Shown one piece after another: positions 50,138-57,840 of a stretch of 64,000 bases of DNA; within the stretch, counting starts at the first letter, position 1; the number at the start of each line of letters is the position of its first letter. Source of the stretch: Streptomyces sp. SID13031 (GTDB lineage Bacteria > Actinomycetota > Actinomycetes > Propionibacteriales > Kribbellaceae); contig NZ_JAAGLV010000013.1 of the NCBI RefSeq assembly GCF_010548305.1, positions 124,001 to 188,000 on the forward strand, read 5' to 3'. A program made the position numbers and the translations under genes. A model generated the notes under the pieces. It searched no databases. It was not told where the DNA came from and saw only the letters and a list, made by a program, of their open reading frames with translations.

Positions 50138-50796
50138 GTGACCCGTACCGGGAGTGGGACGCGGCGTATCTGCTCGGGGCCTTGTCGGCGAAGGATCGAC
50201 GGGCCTACGAGGAGCACCTGCACACCTGCCCGGAGTGTTCGGCGGAGGTGGCGTCGCTGGCCGGCGTGCCCGGGACTCTGGCAGTACTGCCGGACGACCG
50301 GACGCTGGCGACGCTCACCGCTCCACCGCCGAACCTGTTGCCGGGCCTGGTGCGCAGTGTGCAACGCGACCGGCGGCGCAAGCGGTACCGGCTGGCGGCG
50401 GTGGTGGCGGCCACCGCCGCCACCGCGGCCGTTGCCGGAATAGTCATCCAAGGGACGCTCACCCGCAACGAGCCCACGGGTGACACCGTGGTGCTCGCTC
50501 AGACCGTGGTGAGCAAGCTGACCGCCGACGCTCGGCTGGTGGACGAGCCGTGGGGGACGACGATCGAGATCAGCTGCCGGTACGACGAGCTGGCGACGCC
50601 GAGTGAGCGGGCGCGCGGCTACGAACTCTATGTCACCGACGACGCCGGCAAGGCGACGCTGCTCGCGACCTGGACGGCCGCACCCGGTACGACGGTGAAG
50701 CCGGCCACCACGACCAAGCTGCATCGCGACCAGATCAAGGGGCTCGATATCCGCGGCGCCGAGTCCGGCCGGGTACTGCTCGCGGTGAACTTCTGA
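50134..50796 (+). CDS. Membrane-anchored zinc anti-sigma factor
   Basis: A 220-residue protein. The cytosolic N-terminus has the ZAS motif AYEEHLHTCPECSAEV (HxxxCxxC), a transmembrane helix follows (LAAVVAATAATAAVAGIVIQ), and the exported C-terminal domain carries GTTIEISCRYDEL and ATWTAAPGTTVKPATTT, typical of the RskA/anti-sigma-K group. It binds the ECF sigma factor and releases it after an extracytoplasmic signal. Start overlaps the sigma stop. Confidence 0.92.
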   Translation: MSDPYREWDAAYLLGALSAKDRRAYEEHLHTCPECSAEVASLAGVPGTLAVLPDDRTLATLTAPPPNLLPGLVRSVQRDRRRKRYRLAAVVAATAATAAVAGIVIQGTLTRNEPTGDTVVLAQTVVSKLTADARLVDEPWGTTIEISCRYDELATPSERARGYELYVTDDAGKATLLATWTAAPGTTVKPATTTKLHRDQIKGLDIRGAESGRVLLAVNF

Positions 50797-50995
50797 AACT
50801 GGTTGCCGTCAGCCCCGCTGTGACTGATTGGCCACCGTGCGAAAGGGCACTTGAGAGCGAGGAGCGACTGGTTGCTCGAGAGATTGGTCATTCCAGGCCC
50901 CGGCGTTCAGAGGCGTGCGCCGGGGCTGCCGATCGGCTGTCGGCAGATTCTTGCAGGAAACCTGTAACGCTATGAGGGTGACAAGCGATACACAC

Positions 50996-51093
50996 TGTGT
51001 AACGCCACTGAGAATCCTGCCCCAGGTTAACCGCCCGAAGGCCTGGGGCGGGGTTCTCGTCAGTCGCTCGAGGCGCCCCGACGTCGTTACACA
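50996..51093. repeat. 98-bp element with terminal and inner inverted repeats
   Basis: TGTGTAACG (50996-51004) is mirrored by CGTTACACA (51085-51093). Inside, a 17-base near-palindrome (51010-51026 and 51042-51058) forms a strong hairpin. No gene is seen in 50797-51162. The layout resembles a small non-autonomous repeat or a structured regulatory region. Confidence 0.45.
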
Positions 51094-51098
51094 CGAAA

Positions 51099-51120
51099 GC
51101 CCCCGGATGCTCCCGGGGGC
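51099..51120. terminator. GC-rich hairpin terminator
   Basis: GCCCCCGG (51099-51106) pairs with CCGGGGGC (51113-51120), six-base loop. It lies between the anti-sigma gene and the convergent small gene at 51163 and may serve both. A-rich and T-rich flanks are short. Confidence 0.6.
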
Positions 51121-51162
51121 CTTCGTACGTCCTGCTCCTCCTCTAAACCTCAGTGCACTGCG

Positions 51163-51408
51163 TTACTGCGCAGACGCTCGCTCAGTCGGTCGGTCCGACT
51201 CCGGTAGCGCGATCCGGTCCGCCGGCAGGCGATCCGTTTGCTCGATACCGTCGTCGCCCTCGTACTGCACCACGCCGATCCATCCCGTGTCCTCGTGCTC
51301 GCGGCCGATCAGCCAGCCGCGCCGCCACTGGCCGTCCACCTGGACGATCACGTGGCTGGGCAACGAGAGACGGGACACCAGCTCGGTGTCGGGCTCGAAC
51401 TCAGTCAT
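51163..51408 (-). CDS. Small acidic protein of unknown function
   Basis: An 81-residue protein with a compact beta-rich core (PSHVIVQVDGQWRRGWLIGR, then EDTGWIGVVQYEGDDGI), resembling an SH3-like barrel, and a charged tail. The long length relative to chance and good codon composition support a real gene. Function unknown. Confidence 0.6.
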   Translation of the reverse strand: MTEFEPDTELVSRLSLPSHVIVQVDGQWRRGWLIGREHEDTGWIGVVQYEGDDGIEQTDRLPADRIALPESDRPTERASAQ

Positions 51409-51470
51409 GGCCGAAGGCTAGGCGGTTTCACCGACAATTGCCCATCGGAGCGTGTTCCCTGTCACACGTC

Positions 51471-52178
51471 TCACGATCTGGCCACCAGTTCTCGCACAAC
51501 GCCAACAGACAGGCCCAAAGTCTCCACCGACCCGGTCACCCGCAGTGCTCGGCCGCCGGGGATGCGTGTTACCCACCCCTGTAGCAACGAATGTGCGCAC
51601 ATAGCGGCCCCCGCGGCGCCGGCAAGATGCGGTCGCCGCTCAGTCACATCAAGACAGGCCCGTACTACGGGTCGCCCGCGCCGCGGCTCGACGACGATGC
51701 CGAGCTCGTCGAGCCAACGGACCCCGTCGCCGGTGAGCGCGACCCCTTCCGACCAGTCGAGCAAGCCGCGTTCCGTCATCGCATCCGCCAGCGCGACGCC
51801 GAGCCGCCCGGCGAAGTGGTCGTAACACGTGCGAGCACGGGCGAACGCGTCCCTTCTCGATGCCCCGGCCAAACTCGTTGCCTTCGTCGCACGCCGAGGA
51901 GCCAACGCCGCAAGGCCTTCCAGCAGCTCGGCCGTCTCGGGCCCGGCGAGTTTCACGTACCGGTGCCGTCCTTGCCGTACTTCGCTGAGCAGCCCGCCGT
52001 CGACCAGCAGGTTGAGGTGTTCGCTGATGGTCGGCCGCGAAACCCCCGCCAGCTTGGCGAGCTCGGTCGCGGTCCAGGCGCGTTCGTCGAGCAGCGCGAG
52101 GCAGACCGTTGCCCTGGTGGAGTCGGCGAGCATCTTCGCCCAGGTGGCGAGTTCCTGGCCCTCCGTCGACGTGTTCAC
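51471..52178 (-). CDS. ArsR-type winged-helix transcriptional regulator
   Basis: A 235-residue regulator. ArsR-like HTH: WAKMLADSTRATVCLALLDE, then LAKLAGVSRPTISEHLNLLV, GGLLSEVRQGRHRYVKL. A long C-terminal effector domain follows (LADAMTERGLLDWSEGVALT). GTG 52178 is next to GGAGGG; a GTG at 52214 is possible. It lies 65 bases upstream (relative to the minus strand, downstream) of the arylamine N-acetyltransferase gene, which it may control. Confidence 0.8.
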   Translation of the reverse strand: MNTSTEGQELATWAKMLADSTRATVCLALLDERAWTATELAKLAGVSRPTISEHLNLLVDGGLLSEVRQGRHRYVKLAGPETAELLEGLAALAPRRATKATSLAGASRRDAFARARTCYDHFAGRLGVALADAMTERGLLDWSEGVALTGDGVRWLDELGIVVEPRRGRPVVRACLDVTERRPHLAGAAGAAMCAHSLLQGWVTRIPGGRALRVTGSVETLGLSVGVVRELVARS

Positions 52179-52242
52179 CCCTCCATCCTGCCTCGCCGAC
52201 AGTTCGGCACCCACCGAACCGACCGGCTCCTAGCGTCGAACC

Positions 52243-53040
52243 TCAACTTCCGAGAACGAGCCGTAGCCGGTCCACTTCCTCGGCGTTGAGGACGACGTCG
52301 AGATCCTTCAGGACGGCGTTGATCTCGTCGGGAGCGACCGTGCGCTGCGTCGTCCGGCCGTCGGCGTACTCGATCGTGAGCTGGTCGCCGACGAGCCGGC
52401 GGCTGATGCCTTCGTCGAGGCGCATCACGACGAGCTTGGTGCTGAAGGGCGAGTCGGGACTGGTGGAGATGTACTGGTGGTAGACCTTGTAGTCGATCAG
52501 CAGTTGCGGTTCGTTGTCGGAGGCATGCATCGGGACCCAGCCGTCCGGGGTCTGCTTCGACAGCGTCCACAACTCGCCCGCGGCGGTGAGCTTGTGGTCC
52601 CAGCCGGCCTGGTCGACGACGGCGCCGTCCTTCAACGGCATCGGGTGCAGCATGCCGGCGCCGAAGCCGACGTCCGCGAGGAAGTCCTGCCCGTCGATGC
52701 GGACCAGGAGCAACATGTGCGTCCGCGGCCCCGGCCGGTGCGGCTGGACTCGCGCGACCCGGCGCTCGACCTCGAAGCCGAGCGCCTCCAGGACGGCGGC
52801 GAAGAGCAATGCGTGCTCATAGCAGTAGCCACCGCGCTGCCGGCCGACGAGCTTCGACTGGATCGCATCGAACTCGATCCCCGGATGGGTGCCGAGGACG
52901 ACATCCACGTTCTCGAACGGGATCGTCCGGACATGCGCCGCGTGCAGGCTGTACAGGGCCTCGACGGAGGCTTCGGGGCGCGGATGGCCGATCCGTAGCA
53001 GGTAGGCGTCGAGGTCGAGGGATTCGGTCTGCCAGGTCAT
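52243..53040 (-). CDS. nat: Arylamine N-acetyltransferase
   Basis: A 265-residue NAT. The catalytic triad is visible: Cys in GRQRGGYCYEHALLF, His in RTHMLLLVRIDG, Asp in FLADVGFGAG. Also TIPFENVDVVLG in the first domain and GWVPMHASDNEPQLLIDY in the third. ATG 53040 has GGAG six bases before it. NATs acetylate arylamines and hydrazines using acetyl-CoA, and homologues in actinomycetes also form amide bonds in ansamycin-type natural products. Here it is not inside a polyketide cluster, so a detoxifying role is more likely. Confidence 0.92.
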   Translation of the reverse strand: MTWQTESLDLDAYLLRIGHPRPEASVEALYSLHAAHVRTIPFENVDVVLGTHPGIEFDAIQSKLVGRQRGGYCYEHALLFAAVLEALGFEVERRVARVQPHRPGPRTHMLLLVRIDGQDFLADVGFGAGMLHPMPLKDGAVVDQAGWDHKLTAAGELWTLSKQTPDGWVPMHASDNEPQLLIDYKVYHQYISTSPDSPFSTKLVVMRLDEGISRRLVGDQLTIEYADGRTTQRTVAPDEINAVLKDLDVVLNAEEVDRLRLVLGS

Positions 53041-53125
53041 GGTCTCCATGAGACCAGTTCGAGTGAGGTTGAGGTCAAGTCGGCTGCCGGGTGAGGATGG
53101 GGGTCTAGATCTTGGAGGAGATGTC

Positions 53126-53521
53126 TTGAGTCAGCTCACCCACCTGAACCCCGAAGGTGTCGCCCCGGGCAACGGGTACAGCCATGTCGTGACCGGCCCT
53201 GGTCGCTGGGTCGCGATCGCCGGGCAGGTCGCGCTCGACGCCGAGGGCAACCTCGTCGGCGAGGGCGACGCCGGTGCCCAGGCGCGGCAGGTGTTCGCCA
53301 ACCTCGAACGCTGCCTGACCGCGGCCGGGGCGACCTTCGCCGACGTCGTGAAGCTCAACTTCTATGTCACCGATATCGCCTTCCTGCCCGCCATCCGCAG
53401 CGCGCGAGACGCCCACATCGACACGACGAACCCGCCCGCCAGTACTGCGGTGCAGGTCGTCGCGCTGTTCCGCCCCGACGCCCTGATCGAGATCGAGGCC
53501 TACGCGGTCGTCCCCGACTGA
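53126..53521 (+). CDS. RidA/YjgF-family enamine/imine deaminase
   Basis: A 131-residue RidA protein; TTG 53126 has GGAGGAG seven bases upstream. RWVAIAGQVALDAEGNLVGE, then QARQVFANLERCLTAAGATF and DVVKLNFYVTDIAFL follow the RidA pattern; the substrate Arg is in PAIRSARDAHI and the end PDALIEIEAYAV is typical. RidA hydrolyses reactive 2-aminoacrylate-type imines. Its start is close to, and divergent from, the NAT gene. Confidence 0.88.
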   Translation: MSQLTHLNPEGVAPGNGYSHVVTGPGRWVAIAGQVALDAEGNLVGEGDAGAQARQVFANLERCLTAAGATFADVVKLNFYVTDIAFLPAIRSARDAHIDTTNPPASTAVQVVALFRPDALIEIEAYAVVPD

Positions 53522-53545
53522 ATCCGCGGAAAGGCGGAATGGGGA

Positions 53546-54412
53546 CTACTTGCCGATCGTGTCCAGCTCGGCAACGGCGTCCTCGGGCAGTACCAGCGAC
53601 GCGGCCGCGAAGTTCTCGCGTAGGTGGGCGACGGACGAAGTACCGGGGATGAGGACCAAGGTGGCCGACCGCTGCAGCAGCCACGCCAGTGCGACCTGCT
53701 GGGCGGTCGCGCCGAGGCGGGCGGCGACCTTGGTCAGCGTCTCCGACTGCAGCGGGCTGAAGCCGCCGAGCGGGAAGTACGACGCGTAGGCGATGCCCTC
53801 GTCCGCGCACCGGTCGACGAGTGCGTCATCGGCACGCTGCGCCAGGTTGTAGAGGTTCTGGACGGTGACGACCGGGGCGATCGCCTGCGCCTCGGTGAGC
53901 TGGGTGTCCGAGACGCTGCTGAGGCCCAGGTGCTTGATCAGCCCCTCCTGCTGCAGCTCGGCCAGCGCGGTGAACTCCTTGGCCAGCGAGCCTTCGGTGA
54001 CTTTGTCGTTCCCCGGTGCCCGGAGGTTGACGACGTCCAGGGAGTCGAGCCCGAGGTGTTCGAGATTCTCCCGGACCTGCGCCTTCAGGTCGTCGGGCTC
54101 GAGCGAGTGGATCCAGCTCGCGTCGGCAGCGCGCCGCGCGCCGACCTTGGTCACGAGGTGCAGATGCGGTGCGTACGGATGCAGGGCCTCCTTGATGAGC
54201 TCGTTGGTAACCGTCGGGCCGTAGAAGTCGCTGGTGTCGATGTGCGTGATGCCCAGCTCGACCACGGTGCGCAGTACGGCGATCGCCTCGTCGTGGTCCT
54301 TCGGCGGACCGAAGACGCCGGGCCCGGCGAGCTGCATCGCGCCGTAGCCCATCCGGCTGATGGTGAGATCGTCTGCAAGCGTGAGGGCGCCCCCGGGAAG
54401 ATCAGTAGTCAT
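53546..54412 (-). CDS. Aldo/keto reductase family protein
   Basis: A 288-residue AKR: RMGYGAMQLAGPGVFGPPKD, then LGITHIDTSDFYGPTVTNEL with the catalytic Asp and Tyr, LHLVTKVGARRA with Lys, and LGLSSVSDTQLTEAQAI, AWLLQRSATLVLIPGTSSVA for the NADPH site. ATG 54412 is used because a longer frame has no ribosome site. Substrate unknown. It is convergent with the RidA gene. Confidence 0.88.
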   Translation of the reverse strand: MTTDLPGGALTLADDLTISRMGYGAMQLAGPGVFGPPKDHDEAIAVLRTVVELGITHIDTSDFYGPTVTNELIKEALHPYAPHLHLVTKVGARRAADASWIHSLEPDDLKAQVRENLEHLGLDSLDVVNLRAPGNDKVTEGSLAKEFTALAELQQEGLIKHLGLSSVSDTQLTEAQAIAPVVTVQNLYNLAQRADDALVDRCADEGIAYASYFPLGGFSPLQSETLTKVAARLGATAQQVALAWLLQRSATLVLIPGTSSVAHLRENFAAASLVLPEDAVAELDTIGK

Positions 54413-54476
54413 AAGTCGACTATCGCCCGCCGAGCAGACCTGACGGGATGCCCCCGCTGTCCTGGGACCAGTAGGG

Positions 54477-55253
54477 CTAGGAAAGCGCAGCACCGGCAGT
54501 CAACGGCGCCAACCGATAGCCGTCATGCGCAGAGAACTCCGCAGCCAGGGCAAACCGATCACCCCGTACTACGGTGTGCCGCCACTCGAGTTTGCGGCCC
54601 TGGGCGTGCCCCAGCCGGTTGATCGAGAAAGCGGCCGCGTCGGCCGGGCAGTGCAACAGTGCTCGCTCTGCCGGCGTCGGGTTGACCGCACGAATGTCCT
54701 CGCGGCCGTGGTCGAGCCGGAGCCCAGTGCGCTCGGCCAGCTCGTTGTAGAGGCTCGTGTGGCTGAAGTCGGCGTCCAGGAGTCCTCCAGCCAGAGATGC
54801 GGGCAGCCAGACGCGGTCCAGCGCCAGCGGCTCGTCCCCTGCGAACCGGACTCGCTCCAGGTACAGCAGTGGGATCGACGACTCCAGATCCAGCCTGGTG
54901 GCGATCACCCCGTCAGCGCGGATGTCCAGGGCCCGTACGACGCTGTGCTGCGGCAGACCCGACGCCTCCACCGAGGAGAAGAGACTGTAGAGCGCACCCA
55001 TCGGCTGCCGGATCTCCGGCGAGCTGGCGACTCGTGGCTGGCGCCCACGCTCGGCGACGATCAGCCCGTCGGCCCGGAGCTTGCCGAGCGCCTGGCGGAC
55101 GGTATGCCGGCTCACCTGGTACTCCTCCACCAGCACCAGCTCGCCAGGGAACAGGTCGTCGAACTCGCCGGCCCGGAGGCGGCGTACCAGCTCGTGCTGC
55201 AGCTGCTTCCACAGCGGCTGTTTGCCGCTGCGATCCAGCTTGCGGTCGCTCAT
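54477..55253 (-). CDS. GntR-family regulator with UTRA domain
   Basis: A 258-residue regulator: HTH ELVRRLRAGEFDDLFPGELV, then LVEEYQVSRHTVRQALGKLR; UTRA domain GYRLAPLT end, with LLYLERVRFAGDEPLALDRV and DHGREDIRAVNPTPAERALL. ATG 55253 begins the HTH region. It is divergent from a YeiH-type exporter and a perfect AAATGT/ACATTT palindrome lies between them, so it most likely controls that exporter in response to a small ligand. Confidence 0.88.
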   Translation of the reverse strand: MSDRKLDRSGKQPLWKQLQHELVRRLRAGEFDDLFPGELVLVEEYQVSRHTVRQALGKLRADGLIVAERGRQPRVASSPEIRQPMGALYSLFSSVEASGLPQHSVVRALDIRADGVIATRLDLESSIPLLYLERVRFAGDEPLALDRVWLPASLAGGLLDADFSHTSLYNELAERTGLRLDHGREDIRAVNPTPAERALLHCPADAAAFSINRLGHAQGRKLEWRHTVVRGDRFALAAEFSAHDGYRLAPLTAGAALS

Positions 55254-55307
55254 CCGGACCTCTCTGGTCGATCCCGGCTTGCCAAATGTCCGGTCATCTC
55301 CTAACTT

Positions 55308-55323
55308 AAATGTACGCACATTT
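55308..55323. promoter_or_regulatory. GntR operator palindrome
   Basis: AAATGT-ACGC-ACATTT is a perfect 6+6 palindrome 19 bases before the YeiH start and 55 bases from the GntR start. A half-site AAATGT recurs at 55284. It is the expected site for the adjacent GntR protein. Confidence 0.7.
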
Positions 55324-55341
55324 CCGTCAGGAGGACCGCTC

Positions 55342-56463
55342 GTGGTGCACGTTGAGGTTAGGTCACCGGCTGTTGTCGAGACCGAACCCGCGTCCAAGCC
55401 CCACTTCATCGAGCGTGTCCCCGGCTTGTTGGTGGTGCTCACGCTGGCGGCGGCCGCGGTGCCGCTCGGGCGGTTGGTGCCGGTGATCGGCGGGCCCGTC
55501 TTCGGGATCGTGCTCGGCGTCCTGGCCGGGGTGCTCGTGCCCACGCTGCGCGGCTCCTGGTCGCGCCCGGGGTATGAGTTCGCCTCCAAGACATTGCTGC
55601 AGCTGTCGATCGTCGTACTGGGCACCGGGCTGTCCCTTCAGCAGGTGGTCCGGGTTGGTAGCGACTCGCTGCCCGTGATGCTGGGGACGCTGACGGTCGC
55701 GCTCGGCGGCGCCTGGCTGTTCGGGCGGCTGCTCGGAGTGCGCGGCGACACCCAGACGCTGATCGGAGTCGGTACTGCGATCTGCGGGGCGTCGGCGATC
55801 GCCGCTGCCACCGCCGCGATCGGGGCGAAGCGCTCGTCGGTGGCATACGCGCTGGCCACGATCTTCACCTTCAACGTGGTCGCGGTGCTCGCGTTCCCGC
55901 CGCTCGGCCACCTGCTCGGCCTCGACGCCCAAGCCTTCGGTCTCTGGGCCGGTACTGCGATCAACGACACCTCATCGGTAGTTGCCGCGGGCTACACCTA
56001 CAGCCAAGAAGCCGGCGACCAAGCCCTGGTGGTCAAGCTCACCCGCTCCCTGATGCTCATCCCGATCGTCATCGGCCTGGTGATCCTCAAGTCCCGCCGC
56101 GAGGCGCGCACTGCCAATCGCCTGGCCACGGCGAACCGCGTCGGCGCAGCAAGCGGGGAGGCTGCCTCCGCGATCGGGCACGCCCCCGGCTTGCCGTGGC
56201 GGCGGATGGTTCCGTTGTTCCTGATCGGATTCGTCGCGGCTGCGGGGTTGCGAAGTGCCGGACTTGTACCGAACGCGTGGCAGGACACGCTGTCACTGGT
56301 GGGCACCTTCCTGATCACCTCGGCCCTGGTGGCCATCGGCCTGTCGATGCGGCCGAGCGAACTCCGCAAGGCCGGCTGGCGGCCGCTCGCACTCGGTGCC
56401 TTGTTGTGGATGTCGGTAGCACTCAGCAGCCTCGGTCTGCAGCTGCTCACCGGCACGCTCTGA
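55342..56463 (+). CDS. YeiH-family putative sulfate/anion exporter
   Basis: A 373-residue membrane protein with about ten helices (GLLVVLTLAAAAVPLGRLVP, then VFGIVLGVLAGVLV, LLQLSIVVLGTGLSLQQVVR, LIGVGTAICGASAIAAATAA). The motif GTAICGASAI and FGLWAGTAINDTSSVVAAGY are conserved in the UPF0324/YeiH family, annotated as sulfate exporters though the transported anion is unproven. GTG 55342 follows GGAGGACCGCT. Its GntR regulator suggests induction by an organic sulfur or related compound. Confidence 0.85.
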   Translation: MVHVEVRSPAVVETEPASKPHFIERVPGLLVVLTLAAAAVPLGRLVPVIGGPVFGIVLGVLAGVLVPTLRGSWSRPGYEFASKTLLQLSIVVLGTGLSLQQVVRVGSDSLPVMLGTLTVALGGAWLFGRLLGVRGDTQTLIGVGTAICGASAIAAATAAIGAKRSSVAYALATIFTFNVVAVLAFPPLGHLLGLDAQAFGLWAGTAINDTSSVVAAGYTYSQEAGDQALVVKLTRSLMLIPIVIGLVILKSRREARTANRLATANRVGAASGEAASAIGHAPGLPWRRMVPLFLIGFVAAAGLRSAGLVPNAWQDTLSLVGTFLITSALVAIGLSMRPSELRKAGWRPLALGALLWMSVALSSLGLQLLTGTL

Positions 56464-56620
56464 CCGGTTTACAATCTGGAATTCGTGCGGTATGCGCATT
56501 CCAAGGGGCGGGACAGGGCTAGTAAAAGTCCCTTTGTAAGTCTTATCTTGCAGATTCCCGGCCCTGCCGGGCCGGGTCAGCGAAGACGGCGCCCCCCGTC
56601 ATGATCGCAAGGAGCACCCC

Positions 56621-56719
56621 ATGGTGGAAACTACCCAGCGCGAAGCCTGGATCGCCCCTGATTTCCTCGAGTTCGAGACCCCGACCGAGGTCACTTCCTA
56701 CGCGGCCCGGGTCGACTGA
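56621..56719 (+). CDS. pqqA: PqqA, precursor peptide of pyrroloquinoline quinone
   Basis: A 32-residue peptide at ATG 56621 with AAGGAGCACCCC before it. It contains EVTSY, the Glu-x3-Tyr pair (Glu23, Tyr27) that is cross-linked by PqqE with PqqD and then processed into PQQ. Family members have 22-39 residues, so length fits. An intrinsic terminator follows, which should leave pqqA mRNA in excess over pqqCDEB. Confidence 0.92.
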   Translation: MVETTQREAWIAPDFLEFETPTEVTSYAARVD

Positions 56720-56729
56720 GATACCGGTG

Positions 56730-56759
56730 ACAGGGGCCTGCCCAGCAGGCCCCTGTTTT
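56730..56759 (+). terminator. Intrinsic terminator/attenuator between pqqA and pqqC
   Basis: ACAGGGGCCTG (56730-56740) and CAGGCCCCTGT (56746-56756) form an 11-bp stem with a five-base loop, followed by TTTC and further T-rich bases. Partial read-through into pqqC is expected, as in other pqq operons. Confidence 0.85.
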
Positions 56760-56845
56760 CTCGTTTTCCCCTGAACAGTTCCGCCACAAGGCATTTCTCC
56801 ATGCCCAGTTCCATTTGTGGCGTTCCATTGTGAGGCGGAGGCTGC

Positions 56846-57562
56846 GTGTCCACGTTGAATGCCGAGGAATTCACCGCCGCGTTACGCGGGCTGTCGTACC
56901 GGTACTGGGGAACGCACCCGTTCCACCGGCGCCTGCACGCCGGCGACCTGGACGAGCGGGAGTTGCGCCTGTGGGCGGCCAACCGCTGGTACTACCAGAG
57001 CATGATCCCGCAGAAGGACGCGGCGATCATCAGCAACTGCCCGCTGCCGCACGTCCGCCGCCAGTGGCTCGACCGCATCATCTACCACGACGGCAAGCCC
57101 GGCAAGCCCGGCAAGCCCGGTGCGGACGGCAAGGATGGTGGACTCGAGCGCTGGCTGCGCCTGTGCGAGGCGGTCGGGCTGACCCGCGAGGAAGTCCTCG
57201 ACGAGCGCCACCTAGCGCCTGGCGTACGGTTCGCCGTCGACGCCTATGTCAGCTTCGCGCGCACCAAGCCGTGGGTCGAGGCCGTCGCCTCCGGCCTGAC
57301 CGAGATGTTCTCCGGGCACCTGATGAAGCAGCGCGTCGTGGACATGCTCACTGCATACGAGTGGATTCGCGCCGAAGACCTGGCCTACTTCACCAACCGG
57401 ATCGACGCGGTCTCGGGTGAAGGGCAGGCGACCCTCGACCTGGTCGTCGAGTACTGCGTCACCCGCGAACAGCAGGACGCCGCGATCGCTGCGCTGTCCT
57501 TCAAGTGCGACGTGCTCTGGTCCATCCTCGACGGCATCGAGCGAGCGGCGGCCAAGCAGTGA
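56846..57562 (+). CDS. pqqC: PqqC, oxidase of the last PQQ step, with a collagen-like insert
   Basis: A 238-residue cofactorless oxidase with GTG 56846 after GGAGG. YRYWGTHPFHRRLHAGDLDE, LWAANRWYYQSMIPQKDAAI and RIIYHDG, then LRLCEAVGLTREEVLDERHL are PqqC landmarks, followed by FSGHLMKQRVVDMLTAYEWI and DLVVEYCVTREQQDAAIAAL. Between RIIYHDG and LERWLR is GKPGKPGKPGADGKDGG, a collagen-like Gly-x-Pro run encoded by a 9-base tandem repeat, unlike the single short link in typical PqqC. It would sit on a surface loop. PqqC oxidises the final intermediate to PQQ using O2. Confidence 0.92.
   Translation: MSTLNAEEFTAALRGLSYRYWGTHPFHRRLHAGDLDERELRLWAANRWYYQSMIPQKDAAIISNCPLPHVRRQWLDRIIYHDGKPGKPGKPGADGKDGGLERWLRLCEAVGLTREEVLDERHLAPGVRFAVDAYVSFARTKPWVEAVASGLTEMFSGHLMKQRVVDMLTAYEWIRAEDLAYFTNRIDAVSGEGQATLDLVVEYCVTREQQDAAIAALSFKCDVLWSILDGIERAAAKQ
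57078..57130. repeat. 9-bp tandem repeat encoding Gly-Lys-Pro in pqqC
   Basis: GGCAAGCCC is repeated three times in a row (about 57093-57119) and partly continued as GGTGCGGACGGCAAG. It encodes the collagen-like insert. Confidence 0.85.
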
Positions 57563-57840
57563 ATCCCCAAGCAGTGAATCCCCAAGCAGTGAAGCCGCGC
57601 CTCAAACGTGGCGTGCGATTGACCTACGACCACACCAGGGACATCCAGGTCCTCCTGTACCCCGAAGGCGTCCTCGTTCCCAATCCGACGGCGACCGCCA
57701 TCCTCCAGCTGTGCGACGGCGAGTCTGACGTCGAGCAGATCACTCTTGCCCTGAGCAACCAGTACGACGGCGTCCAGGCGCAACAGGTCGTCGACATCCT
57801 CACCCGGCTCGCCGATCGACAGGTGGTGGAGTGGTCATGA
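57559..57840 (+). CDS. pqqD: PqqD, peptide chaperone of PQQ biosynthesis, with triplicated start codon
   Basis: A 93-residue RRE-fold protein: RLKRGVRLTYDHTRDIQVLL, then YPEGVLVPNPTATAILQLCD, EQITLALSNQYDGVQAQQVV. PqqD binds PqqA and presents it to PqqE. The first GTG (57559) overlaps the pqqC stop (GTGA), and two more in-frame GTG codons (57574, 57589) arise from a 15-base repeat, so the N-terminus VNPQAVNPQAV may be one of three variants. Which start is used is not known. Confidence 0.9.
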   Translation: MNPQAVNPQAVKPRLKRGVRLTYDHTRDIQVLLYPEGVLVPNPTATAILQLCDGESDVEQITLALSNQYDGVQAQQVVDILTRLADRQVVEWS

